DNA from: UBA7672 sp965279205
Lineage (GTDB): Bacteria > Pseudomonadota > Alphaproteobacteria > Caulobacterales > Hyphomonadaceae
NCBI GenBank assembly: GCA_965279205.1
Contig: OZ257144.1
Location: 248,001-312,000 of the forward strand
DNA length: 64,000 nt
Reading direction: 5' to 3'
Position 1 is the stretch's first letter; each line of letters opens with the position of its first letter. Positions 42,902 to 50,539 of the stretch are shown here, piece after piece. Below the pieces are notes generated by a model, which worked only from the letters and a program-made list of their open reading frames with translations, did no database searches and was not told the origin of the DNA. The position numbers and the translations under genes are program-made.

Positions 42902-43291
42902 ATGTCCGATGCCGCGATCATCATTTCAACGCTGCAGGATGTTTCCGATCGGCACGGCGACCCGACGAGCTTGATCTATCGGCATCTGTTCGCAAGGCAT
43001 CTGGAACTCGAGGCTTTGTTTCACATGGATCGCGATGGCGGCGTGCGTGCCTCGATGGTGCAGCAAGGGTTCGAGTGCATTCTGGACTATGTTGGCCCGA
43101 GGCTGACTGCCCCGCAGATCATCTCGGCCGCACGGATGCACCACGAAGGCTATGGTGTTCCGGATGGACGGTTCGATGAGTTCTTCATCGCCATGCGCGA
43201 TGCATTCCGCGAAATACTGGGTAAGGACTGGACGCCGGTGATGGAAGCCGAATGGAGCGAACTTCTGAAGGAGTTCGCCGCGATCCGCTGA
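42902..43291 (+). CDS. Single-domain globin
   Basis: A 129-residue protein. The order is that of bacterial globins: IYRHLFARHLELEALFHMDR (B/C helix with Tyr 26), a central helix FECILDYVGPRL, the proximal His in ARMHHEGYGVPDGRFDEF (His 81) and the ending LGKDWTPVMEAEWSELLKEF. Such proteins bind O2 or NO. There is no reductase domain, so the partner is separate. Close to the Nudix gene on the same strand, suggesting cotranscription. Its TGA abuts the yciB stop (TGATCA). Confidence 0.8.
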   Translation: MSDAAIIISTLQDVSDRHGDPTSLIYRHLFARHLELEALFHMDRDGGVRASMVQQGFECILDYVGPRLTAPQIISAARMHHEGYGVPDGRFDEFFIAMRDAFREILGKDWTPVMEAEWSELLKEFAAIR

Positions 43292-43951
43292 TCAGGCGTC
43301 GTCGCCGGCTTTCTTCTCGGCAGGCGCGTCCGGCTCTTCGATATTGTGCTTCATCAGGAAGGGCAGGTTGAGCACCATGAAGCCGATCGCCAGGGGAATG
43401 GACAGGAACAGTTTCGAATTGACCCAGAACTCCTTCGAAAAGTTCCGCCAGATCACCTCATTGAGGATGGCCAGCACGACGTAGAACACCGCCCAGCGGA
43501 TCGCGAAAATCTTCCAGGCGCGGTCGGGCAGGCTGAAAGCGTGCTCGAACGCCGTCTTCCAGATGTTGCGCCCAATCGCGAGACTGCCGAGGATCGTCAC
43601 AGCAAACAGCGTGTTGATGATCGTCGGCTTGATGAAGGCGAAGGTTTCGTCCTGCAGCCATATCGTCAGTCCGCCGAACGTCATCACGACCACGCCGGTG
43701 ATGATCAGCATGGGTGGCAGCGTGCGGCCCTTCATCAGCGTCCAACCGATCGCCAGAGCGACGGTTGCCATGAACACGCCGGTTCCCCAGAAGATGGCCG
43801 TTTCCTTGGAGACGGGACCGGTTTCCGGCGCAAAGTTCTGCATGACGTTGAAGACGATCACGAAGGCGAGCACGGGACCGATGTCGGTCCAGATGTTTCC
43901 TGCCCCCTTGGGCATCCTGTTTTGTTGCGGTTGGGAGGCGGTGTCGGTCAT
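43292..43951 (-). CDS. yciB: Inner-membrane septation protein A family (YciB)
   Basis: A 219-residue protein with five to six hydrophobic segments: DIGPVLAFVIVFNVM, TAIFWGTGVFMATVALAIGWTLMKGRTLPPMLIITGVVVMTFGGLTIWLQDETFAFIKPTIINTLFAVTILG. NVIWRNFSKEFWVNSKLF-type segment (NEVIWRNFSKEFWVNSKLFLSI) is characteristic. YciB/IspZ works in envelope organisation and septum formation. ATG 43951 is used; GTG 43960 is an alternative. Confidence 0.93.
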   Translation of the reverse strand: MTDTASQPQQNRMPKGAGNIWTDIGPVLAFVIVFNVMQNFAPETGPVSKETAIFWGTGVFMATVALAIGWTLMKGRTLPPMLIITGVVVMTFGGLTIWLQDETFAFIKPTIINTLFAVTILGSLAIGRNIWKTAFEHAFSLPDRAWKIFAIRWAVFYVVLAILNEVIWRNFSKEFWVNSKLFLSIPLAIGFMVLNLPFLMKHNIEEPDAPAEKKAGDDA

Positions 43952-43974
43952 CAGGGTCACTTAGCGGGCATGAG

Positions 43975-43996
43975 GCGTCGGGGTCAAACCCGACGC
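43975..43996. terminator. Hairpin upstream of yciB
   Basis: GCGTCGGG (43975-43982) and CCCGACGC (43989-43996) form a perfect 8-base stem with a 6-base loop. It lies after EamA and before yciB on the minus strand, so it may end or modulate the upstream transcript. No T-tract. Confidence 0.4.
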
Positions 43997-44070
43997 GCAC
44001 GGCGGGCTGCGAACTGCTGCTGCATCAGCAACTTCGCGATCTGGGTCCAGTAGACACCAAGCCCGTTCAT
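43984..44070 (-). CDS. Possible 28-aa ORF between the EamA and yciB genes
   Basis: ATG 44070 (44068-44070 on the plus strand) opens MNGLGVYWTQIAKLLMQQQ and continues with a basic end (FAARRARRV). A GC-rich purine stretch GGGGGCGG lies about 9 bases before the ATG. The stop falls in the loop of the hairpin at 43975-43996. The evidence is slight; it may be noncoding. Confidence 0.25.
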   Translation of the reverse strand: MNGLGVYWTQIAKLLMQQQFAARRARRV

Positions 44071-44164
44071 TAAGCGTTTCCGCCCCCGAAAATCTCTTGA
44101 GACGCGATCGCTATTTCGGACGAAGTAGTGCTGCCTGGATGCGACGGTCGGCGGTACAGCGTAG

Positions 44165-45025
44165 TCAACCGAACTGCAGCAGCAGAAGTCCGCCGACAAG
44201 AACTGTGGCGGCCAGCGTTCGGCGCATGCCGAAGCCTTCCTTGAGGAAGCGCCAGCCCATGATTGCCGCAAAAACAACCGCAGTCTCGCGCATCGCGGAT
44301 ATGTATGCCACCGGCGCTATGGAGAAGCCGTAGAGCGCCAGCGAGAACGAGATGAGGCTGCAGACGCCGGCGCCGATGCCTGGCCTGATCGCGCGGCGCG
44401 CCGAGGCGACGAACTCACGCGGACCGCGTGTCGCGATCATGATGGTGGTGATGCCGATCCAGTCGAGCACGAACAGCCAGACGATGAAGCTGAGCGCCTC
44501 GGGCGGTGCCCGTACGCCTTGAGCATCGATCACGTTGTAGATCGCGACGCCGGCGCCGGTCGCCATCGCCCAGAGCAGGGCGGAGTTACGCACCTTGCGC
44601 GAGCCGTCAAAATCCTTTTCCGGAAGGGCAAAGGCGATGGTTGCGAGACCGGAGATCGCGAGGCCAGCGATCGCGATCGGGGACAGGTGCTCGCCGAGGA
44701 CAAGCGATGCGGCGATGGCGGTCAGCAGGGGGGCGCTGCCACGCATCACTGGAAACACCAGCGATAGATCTCCGCGCGACAGGGCGCGCACCAGCGCCGT
44801 CTGGTAGAGCCAGTGCGCGGGAAGCGAGAAGCCCAGGATCATCCACATCTGTGCGCTGGGAAGCGGCGCAACGAACACCATGGGCAGCATCAGGATGGAC
44901 GACGAGATCGTCATCACTGTACGGCCGCCGAGGATGTCCTTTGCCGCTTTCACGAAGGTGTTGGCCCCCGCCAGCGTCACCGCTGATCCGAGGCCAAGTG
45001 CAAATGCGAACAGGGTAGGGTCCAA
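44165..45025 (-). CDS. EamA family (drug/metabolite) transporter
   Basis: A 286-residue protein with ten hydrophobic segments in two EamA repeats. The end of the first repeat shows LVFPVMRGSAPLLTAIAASLVLGEHLSPIAIAGLAISGLATIAFA and of the second IAPVAYISAMRETAVVFAAIMGWRFLKEGFG, each with the typical P/G-x-E-x motif. Substrate unknown. It starts one base after the ftsY stop and so belongs to the mtaB-ftsY operon. Confidence 0.92.
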   Translation of the reverse strand: MDPTLFAFALGLGSAVTLAGANTFVKAAKDILGGRTVMTISSSILMLPMVFVAPLPSAQMWMILGFSLPAHWLYQTALVRALSRGDLSLVFPVMRGSAPLLTAIAASLVLGEHLSPIAIAGLAISGLATIAFALPEKDFDGSRKVRNSALLWAMATGAGVAIYNVIDAQGVRAPPEALSFIVWLFVLDWIGITTIMIATRGPREFVASARRAIRPGIGAGVCSLISFSLALYGFSIAPVAYISAMRETAVVFAAIMGWRFLKEGFGMRRTLAATVLVGGLLLLQFG

Positions 45026-45026
45026 C

Positions 45027-46181
45027 CTAGTCGCCCAGCCCCACTAGCGCGCGAGCGAAAGTCTCGGCGCTGAACGGGTGGAGATCCTCCGCCTTTTCGC
45101 CGACGCCGACGAAGTGGATCGGGATGGCGTGCTGTTCGGCGATAGCGACAAGCACGCCGCCCTTGGCTGTGCCGTCAAGCTTGGTCATGACGAGGCCCGT
45201 TACGCCGGCCGTATTGCGGAAAGCTTCGACCTGGCCAAGCGCGTTCTGGCCGACCGTGGCATCGAGGACGAGAATGACGTCGTGCGGGGCCGTCGGATCG
45301 ATCTTGCGGATCGCGCGAACAACCTTGGCGAGCTCATCCATAAGCTGCGTCTTGTTCTGCAGCCGACCAGCAGTGTCGATGAGGACGAGGTCGCGGTTCT
45401 CGTTCTTCGCCAGCTCGACGGCTTCGTAGGCGAGACCCGCCGCGTCGGCGCCATGCGGCTTGGAAATGAAGCGGGCGTTGGCGCGCTCGGCCCAGATCTT
45501 GAGCTGTTCGACGGCCGCGGCGCGGAAAGTGTCGCCGGCCGCAAGGACGATGTCCGCGCCCTGGGCCGAAAGCTTTGAGGCAATCTTGCCAATCGTTGTG
45601 GTCTTGCCCGAGCCGTTGACGCCGACGAACAGAACGATGCGCGGCTTGGGACCTTCGCTGAAATCGACGAGCTTTTCCCGAGGCTTCAGGATCGCGGCGA
45701 TCTCGGAAGCGAGTGCGCCCTTGATCTCATCGCCTGTGATCTCGCGGTCGAAGCGGTCTTTCGAGAATGCTTTCGCGATACGGGCCGCAACCTTGGCGCC
45801 CATGTCGGATGTGATGAGAAGCTCTTCGAGTTCCTCGAGAGACTCGCGGTCGATTTTGCGCTTCGAAAGCCCTGCCAGGCCTTCGGCAAGACGGGAGGAC
45901 GAGCGGCGCAAGCCCTCGCTGAGTTTCTGCAGGACAGAGGCGTCGCGCGCCGCCGCTTCTGCCGCGCGTTCCGCGGCGATCCGGTCCGCGGCTTTCCTGA
46001 GGCCGATCGGATCGTTGTCATCGGTCAAGGACGCAGCTGGAACCGGTGGCGCATCGCCAAACAGCTGCTTGTCGAGGCTCGCAATCGGCGATGCCGGACG
46101 TTCGCCCGGCTTCAGCGGTTCAATCGCCGTCTCACCGGTCTTGGAATCCGGCTGTTTCTTCTTGCCCCACCAGAGGATCAT
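45027..46181 (-). CDS. ftsY: Signal recognition particle receptor FtsY
   Basis: A 384-residue GTPase for cotranslational membrane targeting. A short Pro/Ala-rich N-terminal region replaces the long acidic A domain of E. coli; the N domain begins about residue 82. G1 GVNGSGKTTT (187-196), DTFRAAAVEQL (217-227), DTAGRLQNKTQLMDEL and TKLDGTAKGG are intact. It overlaps mtaB by four bases (ATGA). Confidence 0.97.
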   Translation of the reverse strand: MILWWGKKKQPDSKTGETAIEPLKPGERPASPIASLDKQLFGDAPPVPAASLTDDNDPIGLRKAADRIAAERAAEAAARDASVLQKLSEGLRRSSSRLAEGLAGLSKRKIDRESLEELEELLITSDMGAKVAARIAKAFSKDRFDREITGDEIKGALASEIAAILKPREKLVDFSEGPKPRIVLFVGVNGSGKTTTIGKIASKLSAQGADIVLAAGDTFRAAAVEQLKIWAERANARFISKPHGADAAGLAYEAVELAKNENRDLVLIDTAGRLQNKTQLMDELAKVVRAIRKIDPTAPHDVILVLDATVGQNALGQVEAFRNTAGVTGLVMTKLDGTAKGGVLVAIAEQHAIPIHFVGVGEKAEDLHPFSAETFARALVGLGD

Positions 46182-47500
46182 ACAGGCGTTCCGATCAGTT
46201 CGCTGGCGGTGCGCGAAGCGAGGCGGAAGAGGGCGGGGCGGCCAGGTTCGGGCGAGACACCGTCGATGCGCACAGGAGAGAAGTCCGGGAGGCGCGCGCG
46301 GTTGCCTGCTTCCACCAGAGCCATCGTTGTCGCGCCCACATGCGTATCAAGACGAAGCGCAAGGCGTTCAGCACCCTTCTCCCGCAGGCGGGCGGCGCGG
46401 GCCTTGATCAAATCGCGTGCGACTTGCGGCATCTTCGCGGCCGGCGTGCCGGGGCGGGGCGAGTAGGGGAAGACGTGAAGGTAGTCGATGCCGCATTCAT
46501 CGACCGAAGCGAGCGTGTTGGCGAACATGTCGTCGGTCTCGGTCGGGAAGCCGGCGATGAGGTCGGCGCCGAACGCCGTTTCCGGCCGCGCCGCGCGAAG
46601 TCGATGGCACAGATCGATCGCATCCTGCCGCGAATGCCTGCGCTTCATGCGCTTGAGGATCATGTCGTCGCCGGACTGGAAGGAAAGGTGCAGGTGCGGC
46701 GCTATGCGCGGCTCATGGGCAAGAGCTTCGAACAAAGGCTCGTCGATCTTGATCGCGTCGATTGAGGAAAGCCGCAGCTGTTTGAGGTCGGGAACCAGTT
46801 TCAGGATGCGGGCAACGAGATTGCCGAGCTTGGGCTGGTTCGGAAGGTCGGCGCCCCACGAGGTGAGGTCGACGCCGGTCAGCACGATCTCGTAGTGGCC
46901 GGTGGCGACGAGGCGCTTCACCTGGTCAACGACTTCGCCTGCCGGGACTGAACGCGAATTCCCGCGGCCATAGGGGATGATGCAGAAGGTGCAGCGGTGA
47001 TCGCAGCCGGTCTGTACCTGCACGAAGGCGCGGGCGCGGCCGTCGAGGCCATCGACCAGATGGGCAGCGGTTTCACGCACCGACATGATGTCGTTGACCT
47101 GCACGCGCGGCGTGTCGGGCAGGGCGAGCGGGGCGAAGGTTTCCACCTTCATCTTCTCGGCATTGCCGATGACATGGGTGACTTCCGGCATTTCCGCGAA
47201 CGATGCTGGGTCAATCTGGGCAGCACAGCCAGTGACGATGATCGACGCGTTCGGGCGTTCGCGGCGCGCGCGGCGAATGGTTTGGCGAGCCTGACGGACG
47301 GCTTCGGATGTGACCGCGCAGGTATTGATGATCACGGCGTCCTGGAGGCCGGCTGCCTCGGCATGGCCGCGCATGACTTCCGACTCGTAGGAATTCAGCC
47401 GGCATCCCAATGTCAGAATGTCGACTGCCGCCCGTTCCTGAACGGGAGAAGTTGGGGATTTGGCGGAGGTAGGGGCGCCGTCGGCCATGGCCGGGGACAT
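46178..47500 (-). CDS. mtaB: tRNA (N6-threonylcarbamoyladenosine-C2-)-methylthiotransferase MtaB
   Basis: A 440-residue radical SAM enzyme. The N-terminal UPF0004 domain starts ILTLGCRLNSYESEVM with the first Fe-S Cys. The radical SAM triad is GCDHRCTFCIIPYGRGNSRS near residue 165. RLSSIDAIKIDEPLFEAL and HLHLSFQSGDDMILKRMKRRH are typical of the MtaB branch. It adds a methylthio group to t6A37 of tRNAs. ATG 47500 and ATG 47488 are both possible starts; neither has a strong ribosome site. Confidence 0.93.
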   Translation of the reverse strand: MSPAMADGAPTSAKSPTSPVQERAAVDILTLGCRLNSYESEVMRGHAEAAGLQDAVIINTCAVTSEAVRQARQTIRRARRERPNASIIVTGCAAQIDPASFAEMPEVTHVIGNAEKMKVETFAPLALPDTPRVQVNDIMSVRETAAHLVDGLDGRARAFVQVQTGCDHRCTFCIIPYGRGNSRSVPAGEVVDQVKRLVATGHYEIVLTGVDLTSWGADLPNQPKLGNLVARILKLVPDLKQLRLSSIDAIKIDEPLFEALAHEPRIAPHLHLSFQSGDDMILKRMKRRHSRQDAIDLCHRLRAARPETAFGADLIAGFPTETDDMFANTLASVDECGIDYLHVFPYSPRPGTPAAKMPQVARDLIKARAARLREKGAERLALRLDTHVGATTMALVEAGNRARLPDFSPVRIDGVSPEPGRPALFRLASRTASELIGTPV

Positions 47501-47538
47501 AGGCCGTCAGGCTGGGATTGTCACGTTTGACGGATGTC

Positions 47539-48030
47539 TCAGCCTTTGTCGCCGCACTCGACGTGCTCGATCCCGCCCAGCTTGTTGAGCAGGGCCGCCA
47601 GCTGCAGGCTCTCGGCATCGGAAATCCGCTTCATCGCCTCGTCCATGGCGGGGGCGTAGACCGCCCACATGGTCTTGCGCAGGGCATAGCCCTTGGCAGT
47701 TGGCTCAAGCATGTGGCCGCGCTTGTCCTCCTTGCACTGGATGCGCTTCAGGAGGCCGTCCTTCTCCATGCGATCGACCAGACGCGAGAGCTGGTAGGGC
47801 GGGATGAAGAGCGGAATGGCGAGGTCCTTGGGCCGGGTCGGCTTGCCCGCGCGTTCCAGCTCCCACAGCACGGTATACCAGGACAGTTCCGGGAGATCGG
47901 CGTTCTTGAGCGCCTCTTCGACATGACACTGGACCGATTGGGACACGCGCCCCAGGGCCACCCAGGCCCGCTGGACCGGGTCTGAAGGAATCCTCGTCGG
48001 AGCCTTTAGCTGGGATTGTTGCAAACGCAA
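47539..48030 (-). CDS. MarR family transcriptional regulator with TTG start
   Basis: A 163-residue winged-helix regulator: LSWYTVLWELERAGKPTRPKDLAIPLFIPPYQLSRLVDRMEKDGLLKRI with a wing at CKEDKRGHMLEPTAKGYALR. TTG 48030 is the start, because AGGAGG lies exactly 5 bases upstream, and the only nearby ATG is followed at once by a stop. It is divergent from the FMN reductase gene, with two GTTGC/GCAAC palindromes in between, so it likely regulates both. Confidence 0.88.
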   Translation of the reverse strand: MRLQQSQLKAPTRIPSDPVQRAWVALGRVSQSVQCHVEEALKNADLPELSWYTVLWELERAGKPTRPKDLAIPLFIPPYQLSRLVDRMEKDGLLKRIQCKEDKRGHMLEPTAKGYALRKTMWAVYAPAMDEAMKRISDAESLQLAALLNKLGGIEHVECGDKG

Positions 48031-48060
48031 CCAAACCTCCTACATGTTGCAAGTGCAACA
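48018..48060. promoter_or_regulatory. Paired MarR-type operator palindromes
   Basis: GTTGC-AAAC-GCAAC at 48018-48031 and TGTTGCA-AG-TGCAACA at 48045-48060 share the same half-site. The first covers the TTG start of the MarR gene. The second lies between its ribosome site and the FMN reductase gene. Centres are about 28 bases apart. Confidence 0.7.
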
Positions 48061-48133
48061 AAGTGACGAACGCAGCGTTCGTCAAGGACCTCAACAGCCT
48101 CCCGGCTCCTCAGTCGTCAAAGGACCCTACGTC

Positions 48134-48712
48134 ATGACCCGCAAAATTGCTGTCATTCTTGGTTCGCTTCGCAACAACTCGAATTCGGAGCGTATCGCCC
48201 GCGCCATCGCGGCGGAAGCGCCCAAACATATCGCCTTCGACATCGTGCCGATCGGCGACCTGCCTTTCTACAACCAGGATCTCGAAACGGCGTCTCCGCC
48301 AGCCGCCTGGACGGCCTTCCGCAACCGCGTGAAAGCGGCTGACGCCGTGCTCTTCGTGACGCCGGAATACAACCGCTCCGTGCCCGCCGTGCTGAAAAAC
48401 GCGATCGATGTTGGCTCGCGGCCCTATGGCGGCAGCGCCTATGCCGGCAAGCCGGCCGCGGTGGTTTCCTCGTCCGTCGGCCCGATCTCGGGCTTCGGCG
48501 CCAACCATCATCTGCGGCAGTCGCTGGCCTTCCTCGACATGCCGACCTTGCAGCAGCCGGAAATGTATCTCGGCTCGGTCGGCGACTGGTTCGACGAAGA
48601 CGGCAGCGTGAAGAGCGAACAGACACGTGCATTCCTTGGCCAGTTTGCCGCGAAGTTCGCGAACTGGATCGAGCTCACCGCGCCGAAAGCAAAGGTTTCC
48701 GAGGCCGCCTGA
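48134..48712 (+). CDS. NAD(P)H-dependent FMN reductase
   Basis: A 192-residue flavodoxin-like reductase. KIAVILGSLRNNSNSERIARAI is the phosphate-binding loop, and FVTPEYNRSVPAVLKNAIDVGSRPYG is the conserved FMN-site block of the NADPH-dependent FMN reductase family (ChrR/ArsH/azoreductase-like). It reduces flavins, quinones or metals. ATG 48134 follows AGGA; a longer frame begins in the operator region. Probably controlled by the divergent MarR regulator. Confidence 0.93.
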   Translation: MTRKIAVILGSLRNNSNSERIARAIAAEAPKHIAFDIVPIGDLPFYNQDLETASPPAAWTAFRNRVKAADAVLFVTPEYNRSVPAVLKNAIDVGSRPYGGSAYAGKPAAVVSSSVGPISGFGANHHLRQSLAFLDMPTLQQPEMYLGSVGDWFDEDGSVKSEQTRAFLGQFAAKFANWIELTAPKAKVSEAA

Positions 48713-48730
48713 GGAGGCGGAGGTCAGCCT

Positions 48731-48763
48731 GCGGGGCTCGCGAAAGCGGGCCCCGCTTTTTTT
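48731..48763 (+). terminator. Rho-independent terminator of the FMN reductase gene
   Basis: GCGGGGC-T-CGC (48731-48741) pairs with GCG-G-GCCCCGC (48746-48756) around a GAAA tetraloop, followed by seven T (48757-48763). It is the strongest terminator in the window. Confidence 0.96.
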
Positions 48764-48879
48764 GCCTGCGGGCGCCTATCGGAACCTGATACCGCAGACG
48801 CCGCACTCATGAAAAATTGGATGCTTTTTCTTAACCAATGGGGGCGATAGTTGGGGGCAGGAGTAGAGGGGAGCCTGCC

Positions 48880-49071
48880 TTGGACACTCAGTATCTTCAG
48901 TCCGCGCTGAATGTGACGCAGCTGGCGCTGCGATCGCAAAAAGCGCCCTCCAGCGAGACTGCAAGCCTCGTGATCCTGCTCATGCTGGCCGAACTGGAAG
49001 TGCGCTGGAAACAGCTGCGCGAAACGGCAGGCTTACCCACCCCCAACGAAATCCGGGCCCTGGTTCAGTAG
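48880..49071 (+). CDS. Small uncharacterised protein, 63 aa
   Basis: TTG 48880 has GAGGGGAG six bases upstream, and the frame gives DTQYLQSALNVTQLALRSQ followed by LVILLMLAELEVRWKQLRETAG, a probable amphipathic helical protein. An in-frame ATG at 48838 lacks a ribosome site. No family recognised. Confidence 0.5.
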   Translation: MDTQYLQSALNVTQLALRSQKAPSSETASLVILLMLAELEVRWKQLRETAGLPTPNEIRALVQ

Positions 49072-49090
49072 GTCTGGACGGCTCCGCTTC

Positions 49091-49942
49091 TCAGCTTGCG
49101 CTTGCTGGCGCCGGGTCTGCGATGCGGCGCAGGATGTAAGTTTCCTGCAGCAGGCCGTTGTCCTTCATGAAAGTGGCCATGGACTCATAGGTTACGGTCA
49201 TGATCGGTCCACGCTGGTCATCGGTCTTCAGGCGTGAATCCGCTATCGGACCCAGCAGGCGCTCGATCAGGTTCGTTTTCACTTCCGTCGGCTTGAAGTG
49301 CTGTTTCAGGTTCGCCTTGATCTGCTTCATGTCGTTGGTGTGCCAGGCCGCCGCAGCGATCACGTCCAGCATGAACTCGTTGCAGTTCTGGTACTTGATG
49401 TCGTGCGGGTTGGAGACGAGCGAATACGGTTCGATATGCAACGCCTTGTAGGTCGGACTGGCCATGACCTCCATGATGCGGCGCTGCATTTCGGGTGAGG
49501 GAATGATCACGGCCATATCATCGACCGCAGTCGGGGCCACGAAGTCGAGCGGAAAATCCTGGTGCAGGTAGGACTTGTCCTTCGCCAGTGTTTTGCCGTC
49601 GCCATGGTAGAGATTGTAGACGGCATAGCCGTTGATCTCACGGCCATCATCCAGATTGATCGGCACGAAATTCCAGAACGCGCCATGCGTGTACGAGATC
49701 CCGTCTGGCAACTCGCTCCGTGGACGGCCGGTGCGGAAGACGATCGCGATGCGAGCACCTTTTGCGGCGAGATCGCGCTCGACCTGTTTGGAGAAGGCAG
49801 CCGCCTGTTCGCCCGTGAGGTGGGTAGCGACGGCGCCTTGTGCGCTGAAGCCGGAACCATCAGCCCGGCCGGACGGCCCGCCCGTGCTTGCGCATGCGGT
49901 GAGGGCAATCGCCGCGACTGCGGCGGTGAATGTGATGCGCAT
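49091..49942 (-). CDS. DUF2145 family lipoprotein
   Basis: A 283-residue protein with a lipobox (ALTAC, Cys 17). The DUF2145 core is clear: FSKQVERDLAAKGARIAIVFRTGRPRSELPDGISYTHGAFW, then INGYAVYNLYHGDG, and QNCNEFMLDVIAAAAWHTNDMKQIKANLKQHF. The Cys in QNC and the His residues resemble a permuted papain-like (NlpC-type) catalytic set, which is inference. ATG 49942 overlaps the stop of the preceding gene by one base (TAATG). Confidence 0.88.
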   Translation of the reverse strand: MRITFTAAVAAIALTACASTGGPSGRADGSGFSAQGAVATHLTGEQAAAFSKQVERDLAAKGARIAIVFRTGRPRSELPDGISYTHGAFWNFVPINLDDGREINGYAVYNLYHGDGKTLAKDKSYLHQDFPLDFVAPTAVDDMAVIIPSPEMQRRIMEVMASPTYKALHIEPYSLVSNPHDIKYQNCNEFMLDVIAAAAWHTNDMKQIKANLKQHFKPTEVKTNLIERLLGPIADSRLKTDDQRGPIMTVTYESMATFMKDNGLLQETYILRRIADPAPASAS

Positions 49943-50328
49943 TACCGGGCCGGCGTGTACGGAACAGCGGGCGCGGGCTGCGGCTTGCGTCCCACGATCA
50001 CTTCATCGGTAATCCTCAGCGGCGCGTTGGAGAAGTCGACGAGCGCCTTGGCGCCCTTGGTGGCGCTGGCTGCGCCCTGCGAGAAGCCGAGACCAATGTC
50101 GGTGTGGCCCGATGCATTAGCAGAAAATCCGACTGCCCCGGAGGTGACTGCGACTGCGCCGAGCGGGATGGCGACCACGCCGGAAGTTGCCTTGAGCCCG
50201 CTTTCACCGATCGCGCCGATAGCGACACTGGTCTGCTTGGAGGCGTTGGAAGCGTTCTGGGCGGATTGCGCCCACGCCGGCATCGTCAGGATGAAAACCG
50301 CAGCTGCTGTCAAAACACCAAGTCGCAT
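49942..50328 (-). CDS. Uncharacterised secreted protein, 128 aa
   Basis: A cleavable signal peptide (LTAAAVFILTMPAWAQ) is followed by an Ala/Ser/Gly-rich region with repeated small-residue segments (VAIPLGAVAVTSGAVGFSANASG). No domain known. It is translated just before the DUF2145 gene with a TAATG overlap; the pair is conserved as a unit in some proteobacteria as far as I recall. AGGGGAG precedes the ATG. Confidence 0.65.
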   Translation of the reverse strand: MRLGVLTAAAVFILTMPAWAQSAQNASNASKQTSVAIGAIGESGLKATSGVVAIPLGAVAVTSGAVGFSANASGHTDIGLGFSQGAASATKGAKALVDFSNAPLRITDEVIVGRKPQPAPAVPYTPAR

Positions 50329-50343
50329 GGGACTCCCCTTTGA

Positions 50344-50356
50344 TTGACAGTGTCAA
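50344..50356. promoter_or_regulatory. Palindrome before the DUF2145 operon
   Basis: TTGACA-G-TGTCAA is perfectly symmetric and ends 15 bases upstream of the 128-aa gene ATG, next to its ribosome site. It could be an operator. Confidence 0.35.
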
Positions 50357-50539
50357 GTTACCGGGGAAATCGGGCCAGAGTTGGGCCGATTACGATACTG
50401 TAAGGTAGCTTTAAGCGCGCTTTTTCCAGCGCGCGCTACGTCAATCGGGAAATGTGATCGGCCCCGGTGCGTTTCGGCGGTCGCCTCCGCAGCTCTCCGA
50501 TGGGAGGTCTGCGGAGGAATTCATCGCCAAGCCGAAAGC

